Source: Oceanimonas doudoroffii (GTDB lineage: Bacteria; Pseudomonadota; Gammaproteobacteria; Enterobacterales; Aeromonadaceae). Taken from it: a stretch of 64,000 nt of DNA. The position numbers were made by a program, and so were the translations under genes. The notes under the pieces are model-generated. The model was not told the DNA's origin. It was given only the letters and a program-made list of their open reading frames with translations, and made no database searches. This document shows, piece by piece, positions 50,505 through 58,215 of the stretch. The DNA is taken from the NCBI RefSeq assembly GCF_002242685.1, contig NZ_NBIM01000001.1:310001-374000 (forward strand), written 5' to 3'. Every line of letters starts with the position of its first letter. Position 1 is the stretch's first letter.

Positions 50505-50975
50505 ATGAAAAAAGTTCTCGCCGTACTGGCCCTGGCCAGCCTGGGTGTTCAGGCCCAGACCATTGCTACCCCGGTACTGACCACCGATACCGCTCTCAAA
50601 CTGGTGAGCGAAGGTATCGGCCAGTGTGCCAAAGACGGCTATAACGTCACCGTGGCCGTGGTGGATCGCAGCGGTGCCCTCAAGGCGCTGGCACGCAATG
50701 AAAACGCCGGCCCGCACACCCTGGAAAGCGCTCGTAAAAAGGCCTTTACCTCGGCCTCCATGGGGGTGGTCACCGCTGATCTGGCCAACAACATCGCCGA
50801 CAAGCCGGCCCTGTTCGGGCTGCGGGAAATGCACCCCGACATGCTGATCCTGGGCGGCGGCCTGCCGATCCGAATCAATGATCAATTGGTGGGTGGCATC
50901 GGCATCGGCGGCGCCCCGGGCGGCCACCTGGATCAGGCCTGTGCCGATGCCGCCCTCAAGGCGGTGCTTAAGTGA
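50505..50975 (+). CDS. Secreted GlcG/HbpS-family protein
   Basis: A 156-residue exported protein: signal peptide 1-18 (MKKVLAVLALASLGVQAQ), then a GlcG/HbpS (DUF336) domain: LKLVSEGIGQCAKDGYNVTVAVVDRSGALKALARNENAGPHTLESARKKAFTSASMG and PDMLILGGGLPIRINDQLVGGIGIGGAPGGHLDQACADAAL in family motifs. HbpS of Streptomyces binds heme and modulates a sensor kinase; other members have unknown ligands. A strong ribosome site (CAAGGAGATGTATC) precedes ATG 50505. It is divergent from the two-component genes with about 146 bases between. Confidence 0.87.
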   Translation: MKKVLAVLALASLGVQAQTIATPVLTTDTALKLVSEGIGQCAKDGYNVTVAVVDRSGALKALARNENAGPHTLESARKKAFTSASMGVVTADLANNIADKPALFGLREMHPDMLILGGGLPIRINDQLVGGIGIGGAPGGHLDQACADAALKAVLK

Positions 50976-50990
50976 AGTCGGCAGGGCGAT

Positions 50991-53939
50991 CTATGCCTGA
51001 CCGCTCAGCCAGTTCATCAGGGCGTCTTCCGGCATGGGACGGGCGCGTAAAAAACCCTGATAGGCGGGGCAACCCAGCAGCCTGAGCTGGCTGCGTTGGG
51101 GCTCGGTCTCCACCCCTTCCGCCACCACCGCGAGTTGCAGCTGGCGTGCCAGCTGCAAAATGCAGGCAATAATGGCCCTGTCCCTGGGATGGGTGTCGAT
51201 ATGGCGAATAAAGGCGCGATCCAGCTTGAGCTCGTCTACCGGCAGTTCCCTCAGGTAGGCAAAGGAAGAATAACCGGTGCCGAAGTCGTCAATGGACAGC
51301 AGGCAGCCCAGCTCCTTGAGCCGGGCCATGCGCTGGCGGCTTTCGTCCAGGTTTTCCAGAATGACCCCTTCGGTCACTTCCAGGATCAGACGGTGACGGC
51401 AGCCGGGAAAGCGTTGCAGCAGGGTTTCCATACGGCTGACAAAGTCCGGGCTGTGAAAGTGGCGGGCACTGATATTGACCGACAGTCGCACCGGGCCGCT
51501 GTTGTGCTCGCGCCAGTGTTGCAGCCGCGCGCAGGCCCGCTGCAGCACCCAGTCACCGATCTCGCAGATCAGCGAGGTTTCTTCGGCCACCGGAATAAAG
51601 AGTCCGGGCGGTATCGGGGCCTGCCCCGGTGGCTGCCAGCGCAGCAGGGCTTCCGCCCCCAGCACCCTGTCCTGCTCAAGGCTGAGCTGGGGCTGAAAGT
51701 GCAGTTCCAGCTCTTCATTTCTCAGCGCCTGCTGCAGGGCGTTGGACAGCTGCAGCCGTTCCTGAATTTCTTCGGCCATCTCCCGGTTGAAAAACACATG
51801 GCTGCCGGGGGCGATGCGTTTGGCCATATGGCTGGCGGTGTCGGCCTGACGCAGATATTCCTCATGGCCGGCATCGCTGAGCGGGAACAGGCTGATGCCG
51901 GCGCTGGCGCTGACGTGCAGGCGCAGGCCACTGATTTCAAAAGGCAGCGCAAAGAGTTCCCGAAGCCCCTTGGCAATCTGTTCGGCACGGGTCTTGGCGG
52001 TGGTGTAACCGTGGCCCAGGTTGGGGCACAGCAGCACGAATTCGTCGCTGGCAATGCGTGCCAGGCTGACCCCGTCCAGGCCTACACAAAAGCGGGTCAG
52101 CCGCTCAGCCACCTGCACCAGCAGTGCGTCGCCCACCGCATAACCGAGGGAGTTGTTGATGTTCTTGAAGTCGTCGAGATCCAGCAGCAACAGGGCCCCA
52201 CGGCTGGCACCCTGGCCGGCCAGGGTCACGATATCGCGAATGTGCTCCACCATGAAGCGACGGTTGTGCAGGCCGGTCAGTTCGTCGCCATACGCCATTT
52301 TTTCAATGCGGTGCCGGTTGGCCTGCTGCTCGGAAATGTCTTCGACATGATAGACGTAGTGGGTAATGCCCAGTCCGTCACGAATTTTGCTGACCCGTAC
52401 ATTGACCGGCAGGGGCTGGCCGTCGGTACGCAGCAGTTGCTGTTCGCCCTGCCACCAGCCGGTACGCTCCAGGGCCTGTATGATGTTGTCCACTTCATAG
52501 ACGCCGGGCATGTCGGCCCGCAAGGCCAGCAGTGACATGTCGGTCAGCTCGGCGGTGGTCAGGCCGCACAGGCGGGCAAAGGCCTGGTTGGCCTGCTGAA
52601 TGCGCATCTGGCTGTCCGCAATAAAAATCCCTTCCCGGGCTTCAAAGGCGGTGGCAGTAACCATCAGCCCTTCCTGCATGCGACGCTGACGCAGTTCGGC
52701 GCCGACCCTGGGCTCCAGCCCTTGCAGCAGGGCCTGCAGTGACGCCGGTTGCGTCAGTGGCCGGTCAAACAACAGCGCCAGGGTGCCGAGGGGACTGCCG
52801 TCTTCATGGCGCAGCGCCAGGCCGGCATAGCCCTGAATGTGGGCTTCGGTTAGCCGCTTGTCATCGGGAAACTGGGTCGCCACATCGGTGGTAAACAGGC
52901 GCACCGGCTCGCCGGTTTCCAAGGTCATGGCGCAGGGCGTGTGGGCCAGGTGATAGCTGAAGGGCGGACACAACTGCCCCTGACGGCTGCAGGCCAGCAC
53001 GCGAATCGTGTCTGCCTGGCGGGGCTTGAGGCCGACCAGGGCGGTGTGGGCCCCGGTCAGCCCGACCAGTTGCAGCATCAACTGGTTAAAAAAGTCCTGG
53101 CCGGTGTGGCGGCACAAGAGTGGCGTCAGCCGGGTCATGAGCTCGCCGTCGGGAACTGGCCCCGCGGGCAGGGTGGCGGTCAGCTCCGGGGCCCTGGCGA
53201 GGTGGGTGGCCAGGGCCGCTACAAACTGCATGTCGCTGGCGCTCATGGCCGGGTGGGGACGGGCATATTCCAGGCTGAGCAGGCCGGCGGTGCCAGGCGT
53301 AAAGGGCAGGGGCACGTCGAGCCGATGGTGAATGCTGTCGGCGCTCAGGTAGTCAAAGGCCGCGAGCAGGGGCTGGCCGGCACAGTGACTGTAGCTGAGA
53401 CCACCCCGTTGATGCAGGGTGCGCAGGTAGCGCCGGTCGGCCCGCACCGGACGCAGGGCAAACGGCAACCCCTGGCTGTAGATCGGACGCAGCAGTTCGT
53501 CTGCCTCGTAATGGCGCCAGATAATGATGCGATCCGGCCGCAACCGGCTGAACAACAGATCGGCCAGCTCCGCCAGCCGGGCGTCCCGCTCTGTGCCCAG
53601 GGCGCGGTGCAAGCGCCATTCCAGCAGGCCCAGCTCGTCCAGGTGTTCGTTCTGGGAGACATCGGCGCTCAGCAGCCAGTTGTCGTGTTCAACCGGGGCC
53701 AGGTGACACTGCCAGCGGCGGCCATTCACCGTCAGCCCCAGTTGCGTGGCCTGCCTGGCGTGGCAGGCCTGCTCCAGCCGTTGCCGATCGTGTTCATTCA
53801 GTCGTTCCAGCAGGGACTGCTCTGCATTTGGCATCGTCAGGCCGGCGGGCAGGGCGGTCAACGGGTAAAGATGGAACTGGGGATCCAGCCTGAAAAAGCA
53901 CAGGGTGTGCTGGGCCTGGGGCAACGCAGGCAACGACAT
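50991..53939 (-). CDS. GAF-PAS-GGDEF(degenerate)-EAL protein
   Basis: A 982-residue cytoplasmic protein without clear membrane segments. It has two GAF-like regions (about 120-260 and 290-430), a PAS domain (about 440-560, IFIADSQMRIQQANQAFARLCGLTTAEL), a GGDEF domain whose active-site motif is ASDEF (630-634) and an EAL domain with E763-A-L, SIDDFGTGYSSFAYL and EVTEGVI, all intact. Loss of both glycines suggests the cyclase half is inactive or only binds GTP, so the protein is probably a c-di-GMP phosphodiesterase. ATG 53939 is chosen for AAGGATG upstream; an upstream start at 54023 would add 28 residues. Confidence 0.85.
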   Translation of the reverse strand: MSLPALPQAQHTLCFFRLDPQFHLYPLTALPAGLTMPNAEQSLLERLNEHDRQRLEQACHARQATQLGLTVNGRRWQCHLAPVEHDNWLLSADVSQNEHLDELGLLEWRLHRALGTERDARLAELADLLFSRLRPDRIIIWRHYEADELLRPIYSQGLPFALRPVRADRRYLRTLHQRGGLSYSHCAGQPLLAAFDYLSADSIHHRLDVPLPFTPGTAGLLSLEYARPHPAMSASDMQFVAALATHLARAPELTATLPAGPVPDGELMTRLTPLLCRHTGQDFFNQLMLQLVGLTGAHTALVGLKPRQADTIRVLACSRQGQLCPPFSYHLAHTPCAMTLETGEPVRLFTTDVATQFPDDKRLTEAHIQGYAGLALRHEDGSPLGTLALLFDRPLTQPASLQALLQGLEPRVGAELRQRRMQEGLMVTATAFEAREGIFIADSQMRIQQANQAFARLCGLTTAELTDMSLLALRADMPGVYEVDNIIQALERTGWWQGEQQLLRTDGQPLPVNVRVSKIRDGLGITHYVYHVEDISEQQANRHRIEKMAYGDELTGLHNRRFMVEHIRDIVTLAGQGASRGALLLLDLDDFKNINNSLGYAVGDALLVQVAERLTRFCVGLDGVSLARIASDEFVLLCPNLGHGYTTAKTRAEQIAKGLRELFALPFEISGLRLHVSASAGISLFPLSDAGHEEYLRQADTASHMAKRIAPGSHVFFNREMAEEIQERLQLSNALQQALRNEELELHFQPQLSLEQDRVLGAEALLRWQPPGQAPIPPGLFIPVAEETSLICEIGDWVLQRACARLQHWREHNSGPVRLSVNISARHFHSPDFVSRMETLLQRFPGCRHRLILEVTEGVILENLDESRQRMARLKELGCLLSIDDFGTGYSSFAYLRELPVDELKLDRAFIRHIDTHPRDRAIIACILQLARQLQLAVVAEGVETEPQRSQLRLLGCPAYQGFLRARPMPEDALMNWLSGQA

Positions 53940-54028
53940 GATGATGACATCCTTGTTCTTGTTATGGTCATGGCGCGTCATGATGACGGGGGCTGGTTTC
54001 ATTGTAAACCAGGTGGCCGCCACTCATT

Positions 54029-54050
54029 TAATTTAGTTGTTTCTAAATTA
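54029..54050. promoter_or_regulatory. Perfect inverted repeat upstream of the yeeE/yedE pair
   Basis: TAATTTAG (54029-54036) and CTAAATTA (54043-54050) are perfect 8-base arms around TTGTTT. It lies 50 bases before the YeeE-like gene and 90 bases before the divergent GGDEF-EAL gene. Similar AT-rich dyads are bound by ArsR-type sulfur regulators that often control yeeE/yedE genes, but no such regulator gene is in the window. Confidence 0.5.
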
Positions 54051-54099
54051 GATTTATCTTTTAATGATGACTGATGTGTTGTCACACAGGAGACCGAGA

Positions 54100-54513
54100 A
54101 TGAGTGGCATTGAATATGGAAGCGCCCTGGGAGGGGGTATCTTGATTGGCCTCGCCGCCTTGCTGTTGCTGCTGGTCGGTGGGCGTGTCGCCGGCATCAG
54201 CGGCATCGTGGCGGGTCTGGGGGGCGCCTCCGATAAAGGCTGGCGCCTGGCCTTTGTGACGGGGTTGATCACGGTGCCGCTGGCGGCCTTTGGTTTCAAC
54301 CTGGCCGAGGCGGCACCGCTGCAGCATTATTCCCCCTGACGGCTGGTCCTAGCCGGTCTGTTGGTGGGGCTGGGAGCCCGGTTGGGCAATGGCTGCACCA
54401 GCGGCCACGGCATTTGTGGCCTGGGCCGGCGGTCACCCCGCTCGGTGGTGGCGGCTCTGGTGTTTATGGCGGCGGGCATGGCAACCGTGGCCCTGAGTGG
54501 ACCGGGAGGCTGA
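54100..54513 (+). pseudogene. YeeE/YedE half-transporter interrupted by an in-frame TGA
   Basis: From ATG 54100 (ribosome site ACAGGAG) the frame reads MSGIEYGSALGGGILIGLAALLLLLVGGRVAGISGIVAGL..., stops at TGA 54337-54339 (codon 80), then continues in the same frame for 57 more codons to TGA 54511. The downstream part contains [21 protein letters not shown], the diagnostic sulfur-binding signature of YeeE/YedE proteins. The two pieces together give 137 codons, the normal length of this half-transporter. The most likely change is TGG to TGA. So either the gene is broken, read-through occurs, or the base is a sequencing error. The partner gene starts three bases after the final stop. Confidence 0.85.
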
Positions 54514-54515
54514 TC

Positions 54516-54932
54516 ATGCTGATATTCATCGCCTTGTTGTCCGGCGCCCTGTTCGGACTCGGGTTACTGCTGTCGGGCATGATGAACCCGGAAAAAATAC
54601 TGGGTTTTCTTGACCTGTTCGGGCAGTGGGATCCCACCCTGGCGCTGGTCATGGCCGGGGCCCTGGGCGTGTTTGCCCCCGGTTATTGGTGGTTTCGCCG
54701 GCAAGGTCGAGGACACTGCGTGCTGGGCGACTCGCTGCCCGAGGTGCCGGCCGCCCGTTTTGATCGCAAATTGTGGTTCGGTGCCCTGCTGTTTGGCATT
54801 GGCTGGGGACTGGCGGGCATCTGCCCCGGGCCGGCCCTGGGACTGCTGGCCAGTCTGCAATGGCAGGCCGGCCTGTTTGTGGCCGCCATGATCGCCGGCT
54901 TCTGGCTGGTGGGGCGGCTGCAAAAAAACTGA
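54516..54932 (+). CDS. YeeE/YedE family (DUF6691) membrane protein, second half-transporter
   Basis: A 138-residue membrane protein, partner of the interrupted YeeE-like gene just upstream. It has four hydrophobic segments and the family motifs LFGLGLLLSGMMNPEKILGFLDLFGQWDPTLALVMAGAL and LFGIGWGLAGICPGPAL, with the cysteine of GICPGPA. YeeE/YedE pairs are associated with thiosulfate or reduced-sulfur uptake. CGGGAGGCTGATC precedes ATG 54516. The intact state of this gene next to a broken partner suggests the upstream defect is recent. Confidence 0.85.
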   Translation: MLIFIALLSGALFGLGLLLSGMMNPEKILGFLDLFGQWDPTLALVMAGALGVFAPGYWWFRRQGRGHCVLGDSLPEVPAARFDRKLWFGALLFGIGWGLAGICPGPALGLLASLQWQAGLFVAAMIAGFWLVGRLQKN

Positions 54933-54955
54933 AGCCAGTTCCCATCGTTTGTAGC

Positions 54956-55085
54956 ACCGTATTCTCTCGTCGGCCAAAGCGTACTGCTTCGCCGGCACGC
55001 CGTGAATACTTCCCTGTAGGCCCCACTGCGCCATTCATGGCATGTGACGAGCGTTACAGGGAGGTACTTGAAGCGTGTCGGCGGA
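54956..55085. repeat. Dispersed intergenic repeat with 32-bp imperfect inverted arms
   Basis: Arms at 54988-55019 and 55054-55085 are inverted copies with 23 of 32 positions matching; the outer part GCCGGCACGC / GCGTGTCGGC and the inner CCCTGTA / TACAGGG are nearly perfect. A shorter related sequence is found at 30618-30669. The element fills the gap between the sulfur-transport genes and bcp. Confidence 0.6.
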
Positions 55086-55128
55086 GCGCAACCGCGCTGT
55101 TGCTTCGCATTGCGCTCTCTTCACTGTT

Positions 55129-55596
55129 TTACTGCTGTTTCAGATAATCCAGCACCACCTCGTGGTGATCCTTGGTCTTGAACTTGTTGAATACCTTGGT
55201 GACGATGCCGTTTTCGTCCACCAGAAAGCTGATGCGGTGAATGCCGTCGTATTCCTTGCCCATAAACTTCTTCGGGCCCCATACGCCAAAGGCGTCGGCC
55301 ACGGCGTGATCTTCATCGGACAACAGGGTGAAGTTAAGTCCGTCCTTTTCTTCAAATTTTTTCAGCCGCGCCACCGGATCGGGGCTGATGCCCAGCACCA
55401 CCACCCCCAGTGCTTCAAGTTCGGCACGGCTGTCACGCAGGCCGCAGGCCTGTACCTTGCAGCCGGGAGTCATGGCCTTGGGATAGAAATACACCAGCAC
55501 CTTTTTACCGCCGAAATCGCTCAGGCTCACGTCCTGGCCGTTCTGATCACAAAGGGTAAAGGCCGGGGCCTGGCTGCCTTCCTGCAGATAGCTCAT
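55129..55596 (-). CDS. bcp: Thioredoxin-dependent peroxiredoxin Bcp
   Basis: A 155-residue peroxidase that reduces peroxides with thioredoxin. AhpC/TSA-fold features: GSQAPAFTLCDQNGQDVSLSDFGGKKVLVYFYPKAMTPGCKVQACGLRD with peroxidatic and resolving cysteines five residues apart, VVLGISPDP, FTLLSDEDHAVADAFGVWGPKKFMGKEYDGIHRISFLVDENG. AGGAAACAACAA precedes ATG 55596. It overlaps the gcvR stop by four bases, the usual gcvR-bcp order in gammaproteobacteria. Confidence 0.95.
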   Translation of the reverse strand: MSYLQEGSQAPAFTLCDQNGQDVSLSDFGGKKVLVYFYPKAMTPGCKVQACGLRDSRAELEALGVVVLGISPDPVARLKKFEEKDGLNFTLLSDEDHAVADAFGVWGPKKFMGKEYDGIHRISFLVDENGIVTKVFNKFKTKDHHEVVLDYLKQQ

Positions 55597-56141
55597 TTGT
55601 TGTTTCCTGTGGTTGGTTTGCGTTTGAGACGAAAACTGTGGTGTTCGCAGTCCAGCTCTTCACACAGCCGGGCAAACACGGCCTGTGCCTCGTCATCGGT
55701 GAGGGCTTCCGGCAGGTTAAGCTGAAAATGGGCCTGGAACTTGCCGCAGTGCTCACCGGTGAGGGTCTGGTTCTGCATGGCCTGAATGTCCCAGCCGGCA
55801 TCGCTGAAAAACTGGGTGCAGCGATTAACGATACCTGGCCTGTCGGTCAGCACGATGTCGGCGTCGGCGTTCAGCACATAGCTGGGTTGAGTGAACACCT
55901 GCGTGCGTTTCATCATGGTGATCAGTTGCTGGCTCTGGCCAAACAGTGGCAGGGTGGTTTCCAGCCGGGTGATCTGGTTCCAACTGCCCGACAGCAGCAG
56001 AATAAAGGTGAACTCGTTGCCGAAGATGCCCAGCCGGCTGTCGACGATATTGCAGCCGCAATCGGAAACATGGCGGGCCACTTCGTTTACGATGCCGGCT
56101 CTGTTTTCGCCTATGGCGGTCACCACGAGATGATGGGTCAT
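55593..56141 (-). CDS. gcvR: Glycine cleavage system regulator GcvR
   Basis: GcvR represses the glycine cleavage operon by binding GcvA. The 182-residue protein has two ACT-type domains: HHLVVTAIGENRAGIVNEVARHVSDCGCNIVDSRLGIFGNEFTFILLLSGSWNQITRLE and VLTDRPGIVNRCTQFFSDAGWDIQAMQNQTL. Two starts are possible, ATG 56141 (MTHHLVV) and ATG 56177 (MTLPSTALFG); neither has a strong ribosome site, and I chose the one next to the conserved domain. It is divergent from dapA, as in E. coli. Confidence 0.88.
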   Translation of the reverse strand: MTHHLVVTAIGENRAGIVNEVARHVSDCGCNIVDSRLGIFGNEFTFILLLSGSWNQITRLETTLPLFGQSQQLITMMKRTQVFTQPSYVLNADADIVLTDRPGIVNRCTQFFSDAGWDIQAMQNQTLTGEHCGKFQAHFQLNLPEALTDDEAQAVFARLCEELDCEHHSFRLKRKPTTGNNK

Positions 56142-56273
56142 CGGCCGTCCGAATAAAGCTGTGGAAGGGAGCGTCATGGTAGCATAAAAGCCGCTTGGCT
56201 CCAGTGCCTCTCTTGTATTCCGGTTAACCGGCCACTACCATAGCGCTTCTTTCCCAGATAACGGAGCCGGCCC

Positions 56274-57167
56274 ATGTTCAGTGGCAGCATAGTGGCGCTC
56301 ATTACTCCCATGACCCCGTCGGGTGAAGTGGACTTTGTCAGCCTGCGCCGGCTGGTGGATTACCACATGGCGGCGGGCACCCATGCCATCGCCCCCATGG
56401 GCACCACCGGCGAGTCACCGACTTTGAGCACCGCCGAGCATCTGGATGTGGTGCGCGCCGTGGTGGAGCAGGCCGATGGCCGCCTTCCGGTGATCGGCGG
56501 CTGCGGCTCCAACAATACCCGTCAGGCCATTCGCCTGAGCCGCGCTATGGAAGACATGGGTGTGGCGGCCGGCCTGTCGGTCACCCCCTATTACAACCGG
56601 CCGTCTCAGGCCGCCCTGCTGGCCCACTACACCGCCATTACCGAAGCCAGCGGCCTGCCGCAAATCCTGTATAACGTGCCCGGACGCACCGGTTGTGACC
56701 TGTTGCCGGACACCGTTGGCCGACTGGCGGAACTTGCCGGAGTGATCGGTATCAAAGAAGCCAGCGGGCGTCTCGAACGAGTCAGTCAGCTGCGCGCCTG
56801 CTGCGGTGCTGACTTTCTGCTGTTCGGCGGCGACGACGAGCTGGCGCTGGATGTGATGCGGCTGGGCGGGCAGGGGGTGATTTCGGTCACCGCCAACGTC
56901 GCCGCCGCCGAGATGAGCGCCTTGATGAACGCAGCCCTGGCGGGCGACTGGGAGCAGGCCGAGGCGATTAACCGGCGGCTGCTGCCGCTGCATCGCGGGC
57001 TGTTTTGTGATACCAATCCTGTACCGGTGAAATGGGCCTGCGCCGAGCGCGGCCTGATTGACTCAGCGGTACCGCGTTTGCCCTTGATCTCCCTGAACCA
57101 TTCGGGGCAGGAACGAGTAAGGGGCGCGTTGACAGAAGCCAACTTGAGGGCATGGATCCAAGCGTGA
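56274..57167 (+). CDS. dapA: 4-hydroxy-tetrahydrodipicolinate synthase DapA
   Basis: DapA condenses pyruvate with aspartate semialdehyde in lysine and diaminopimelate synthesis. The 297-residue TIM-barrel protein has MFSGSIVALITPM, APMGTTGESPTLSTAEH, VIGGCGSNNTRQAI, TPYYNRPSQAALLAHY, the Schiff-base lysine in GVIGIKEASG, and GGDDELALDVMRLGGQGVISVTANV. Length fits the family (292). It overlaps bamC by 16 bases, an order (dapA-bamC) shared with E. coli. Confidence 0.96.
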   Translation: MFSGSIVALITPMTPSGEVDFVSLRRLVDYHMAAGTHAIAPMGTTGESPTLSTAEHLDVVRAVVEQADGRLPVIGGCGSNNTRQAIRLSRAMEDMGVAAGLSVTPYYNRPSQAALLAHYTAITEASGLPQILYNVPGRTGCDLLPDTVGRLAELAGVIGIKEASGRLERVSQLRACCGADFLLFGGDDELALDVMRLGGQGVISVTANVAAAEMSALMNAALAGDWEQAEAINRRLLPLHRGLFCDTNPVPVKWACAERGLIDSAVPRLPLISLNHSGQERVRGALTEANLRAWIQA

Positions 57168-58150
57168 AAGCAACAACAATGATGACAGGCCTGCTGGCCG
57201 TGAGTGTACTGGCCGGCTGCAGCAACCCGGAAACCCGCAGCCAGGCAAACCGGGGATTTGACTATGAAACCGAATCGCTGCGCACCGCGCCGCTGCTGAT
57301 CCCCGAGGGGCTGGAAGCACCGCGTTTCAACACCGAATACGTGATCCCCACCGATACGGTGCGCGGCGCCGTCGGCAAGGCACTCGACGTTCGTCCGCCC
57401 ACTCAGGTGCTGCCGCTGGTGCGGGGCACCGAAGCCATGGATGAAGGCACCGGCCTGTGGTTTTACCAGCAGCGGCTGGATCAGCCCCTGGAGCGTGAGC
57501 TGACCCAGGCCCTGAGTGCCTTTTTTGAGCAGAGCGACGCCGAGCACAACACCGTCGCGGGCGGCTTTGAAAGCGACGGCGAGGCCATCGGTGCGCCCAA
57601 GCAACAGTTTCGCTGGCAGCTGACCCCGGATCCGGTGCGCCGGGCCGTAGGCATACAGGTGCAGGCCACCGAGGGGGCCGACCGCCTGGCCCAGGATCGG
57701 CTGCGGGCCGAGGCCTCCATGCTCAACGCCTTTTCACTGTCCTACCAGCAGGCGCTGAGCCGTCAGCAGGAACTGCTGGACCAGGGCCCGATTGCCCTGC
57801 GGCTGGACAGCGAACAGGCCCGGCTGTTGGCCGAACAGGGCTATGACCGCACCTGGAAGCGGCTGATCACCCTGCTGCCGAAGCTGGGCTTTGACATCAG
57901 CAATCGCCAGCAGGCGCTGGGTTATGTGGACGTGGAGTTTGACGGCCTGAGCAAGGGCGACTGGCGCGATCTCAAGCTGCCGGCACTGAGCATTCCCGAG
58001 CAGGAATACCGCATTCAGCTGGGAGATCAGGGTGAACTTACCAGCCTCACCCTGAGCGACAAGAACCGCGAGCCGGTGTCGGCCGAGGTGCTGAATGAGC
58101 TGGCCAACACCCTTGGCCCGGCCTTTGAGCGCAGCGATCTGGTGCGCTGA
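57152..58150 (+). CDS. bamC: Outer membrane assembly lipoprotein BamC
   Basis: BamC (NlpB) is a lipoprotein of the BAM complex that inserts beta-barrel proteins into the outer membrane. The 332-residue protein has a lipobox LAGC with acylated C23, then the disordered N-terminal region that binds BamD (SQANRGFDYETESLRTAPLLIPEGLEAPRFNTEYVIP) and two helix-grip domains, the second starting DRTWKRLITLLPKLGFDISNRQQALGYVDVEF. ATG 57152 is chosen (GAGG five bases upstream); GTG 57164 and ATG 57179 are shorter alternatives. It overlaps dapA by 16 bases. Confidence 0.93.
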   Translation: MDPSVKATTMMTGLLAVSVLAGCSNPETRSQANRGFDYETESLRTAPLLIPEGLEAPRFNTEYVIPTDTVRGAVGKALDVRPPTQVLPLVRGTEAMDEGTGLWFYQQRLDQPLERELTQALSAFFEQSDAEHNTVAGGFESDGEAIGAPKQQFRWQLTPDPVRRAVGIQVQATEGADRLAQDRLRAEASMLNAFSLSYQQALSRQQELLDQGPIALRLDSEQARLLAEQGYDRTWKRLITLLPKLGFDISNRQQALGYVDVEFDGLSKGDWRDLKLPALSIPEQEYRIQLGDQGELTSLTLSDKNREPVSAEVLNELANTLGPAFERSDLVR

Positions 58151-58157
58151 ATGTTAT

Positions 58158-58183
58158 GTAGGCCCGGCTGAAGCCGGGCCTAC
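58158..58183 (+). repeat. Perfect 12-bp hairpin after bamC
   Basis: GTAGGCCCGGCT (58158-58169) and AGCCGGGCCTAC (58172-58183) pair around a 2-base GA loop, eight bases after the bamC stop. No U-tract follows. GTAGG...CCTAC outer ends recall the 32-bp repeat at 26034, so it may belong to a REP-like class; it could also end the bamC message. Confidence 0.55.
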
Positions 58184-58215
58184 ACGTTCCCAACCCTGAA
58201 TCCCCATTCCCTGAA

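Noticed and set aside
54337..54339. TGA in the YeeE-like gene as a selenocysteine codon
   Set aside because: The conserved residue in this family is the cysteine in GNGCTSGHG, which is encoded normally downstream; no SECIS-like structure was evident, and tryptophan or arginine is more likely at this place.
58184..58215. LexA box upstream of polB
   Set aside because: No CTGT-N8-ACAG pattern in the short gap, so SOS control is not supported here.
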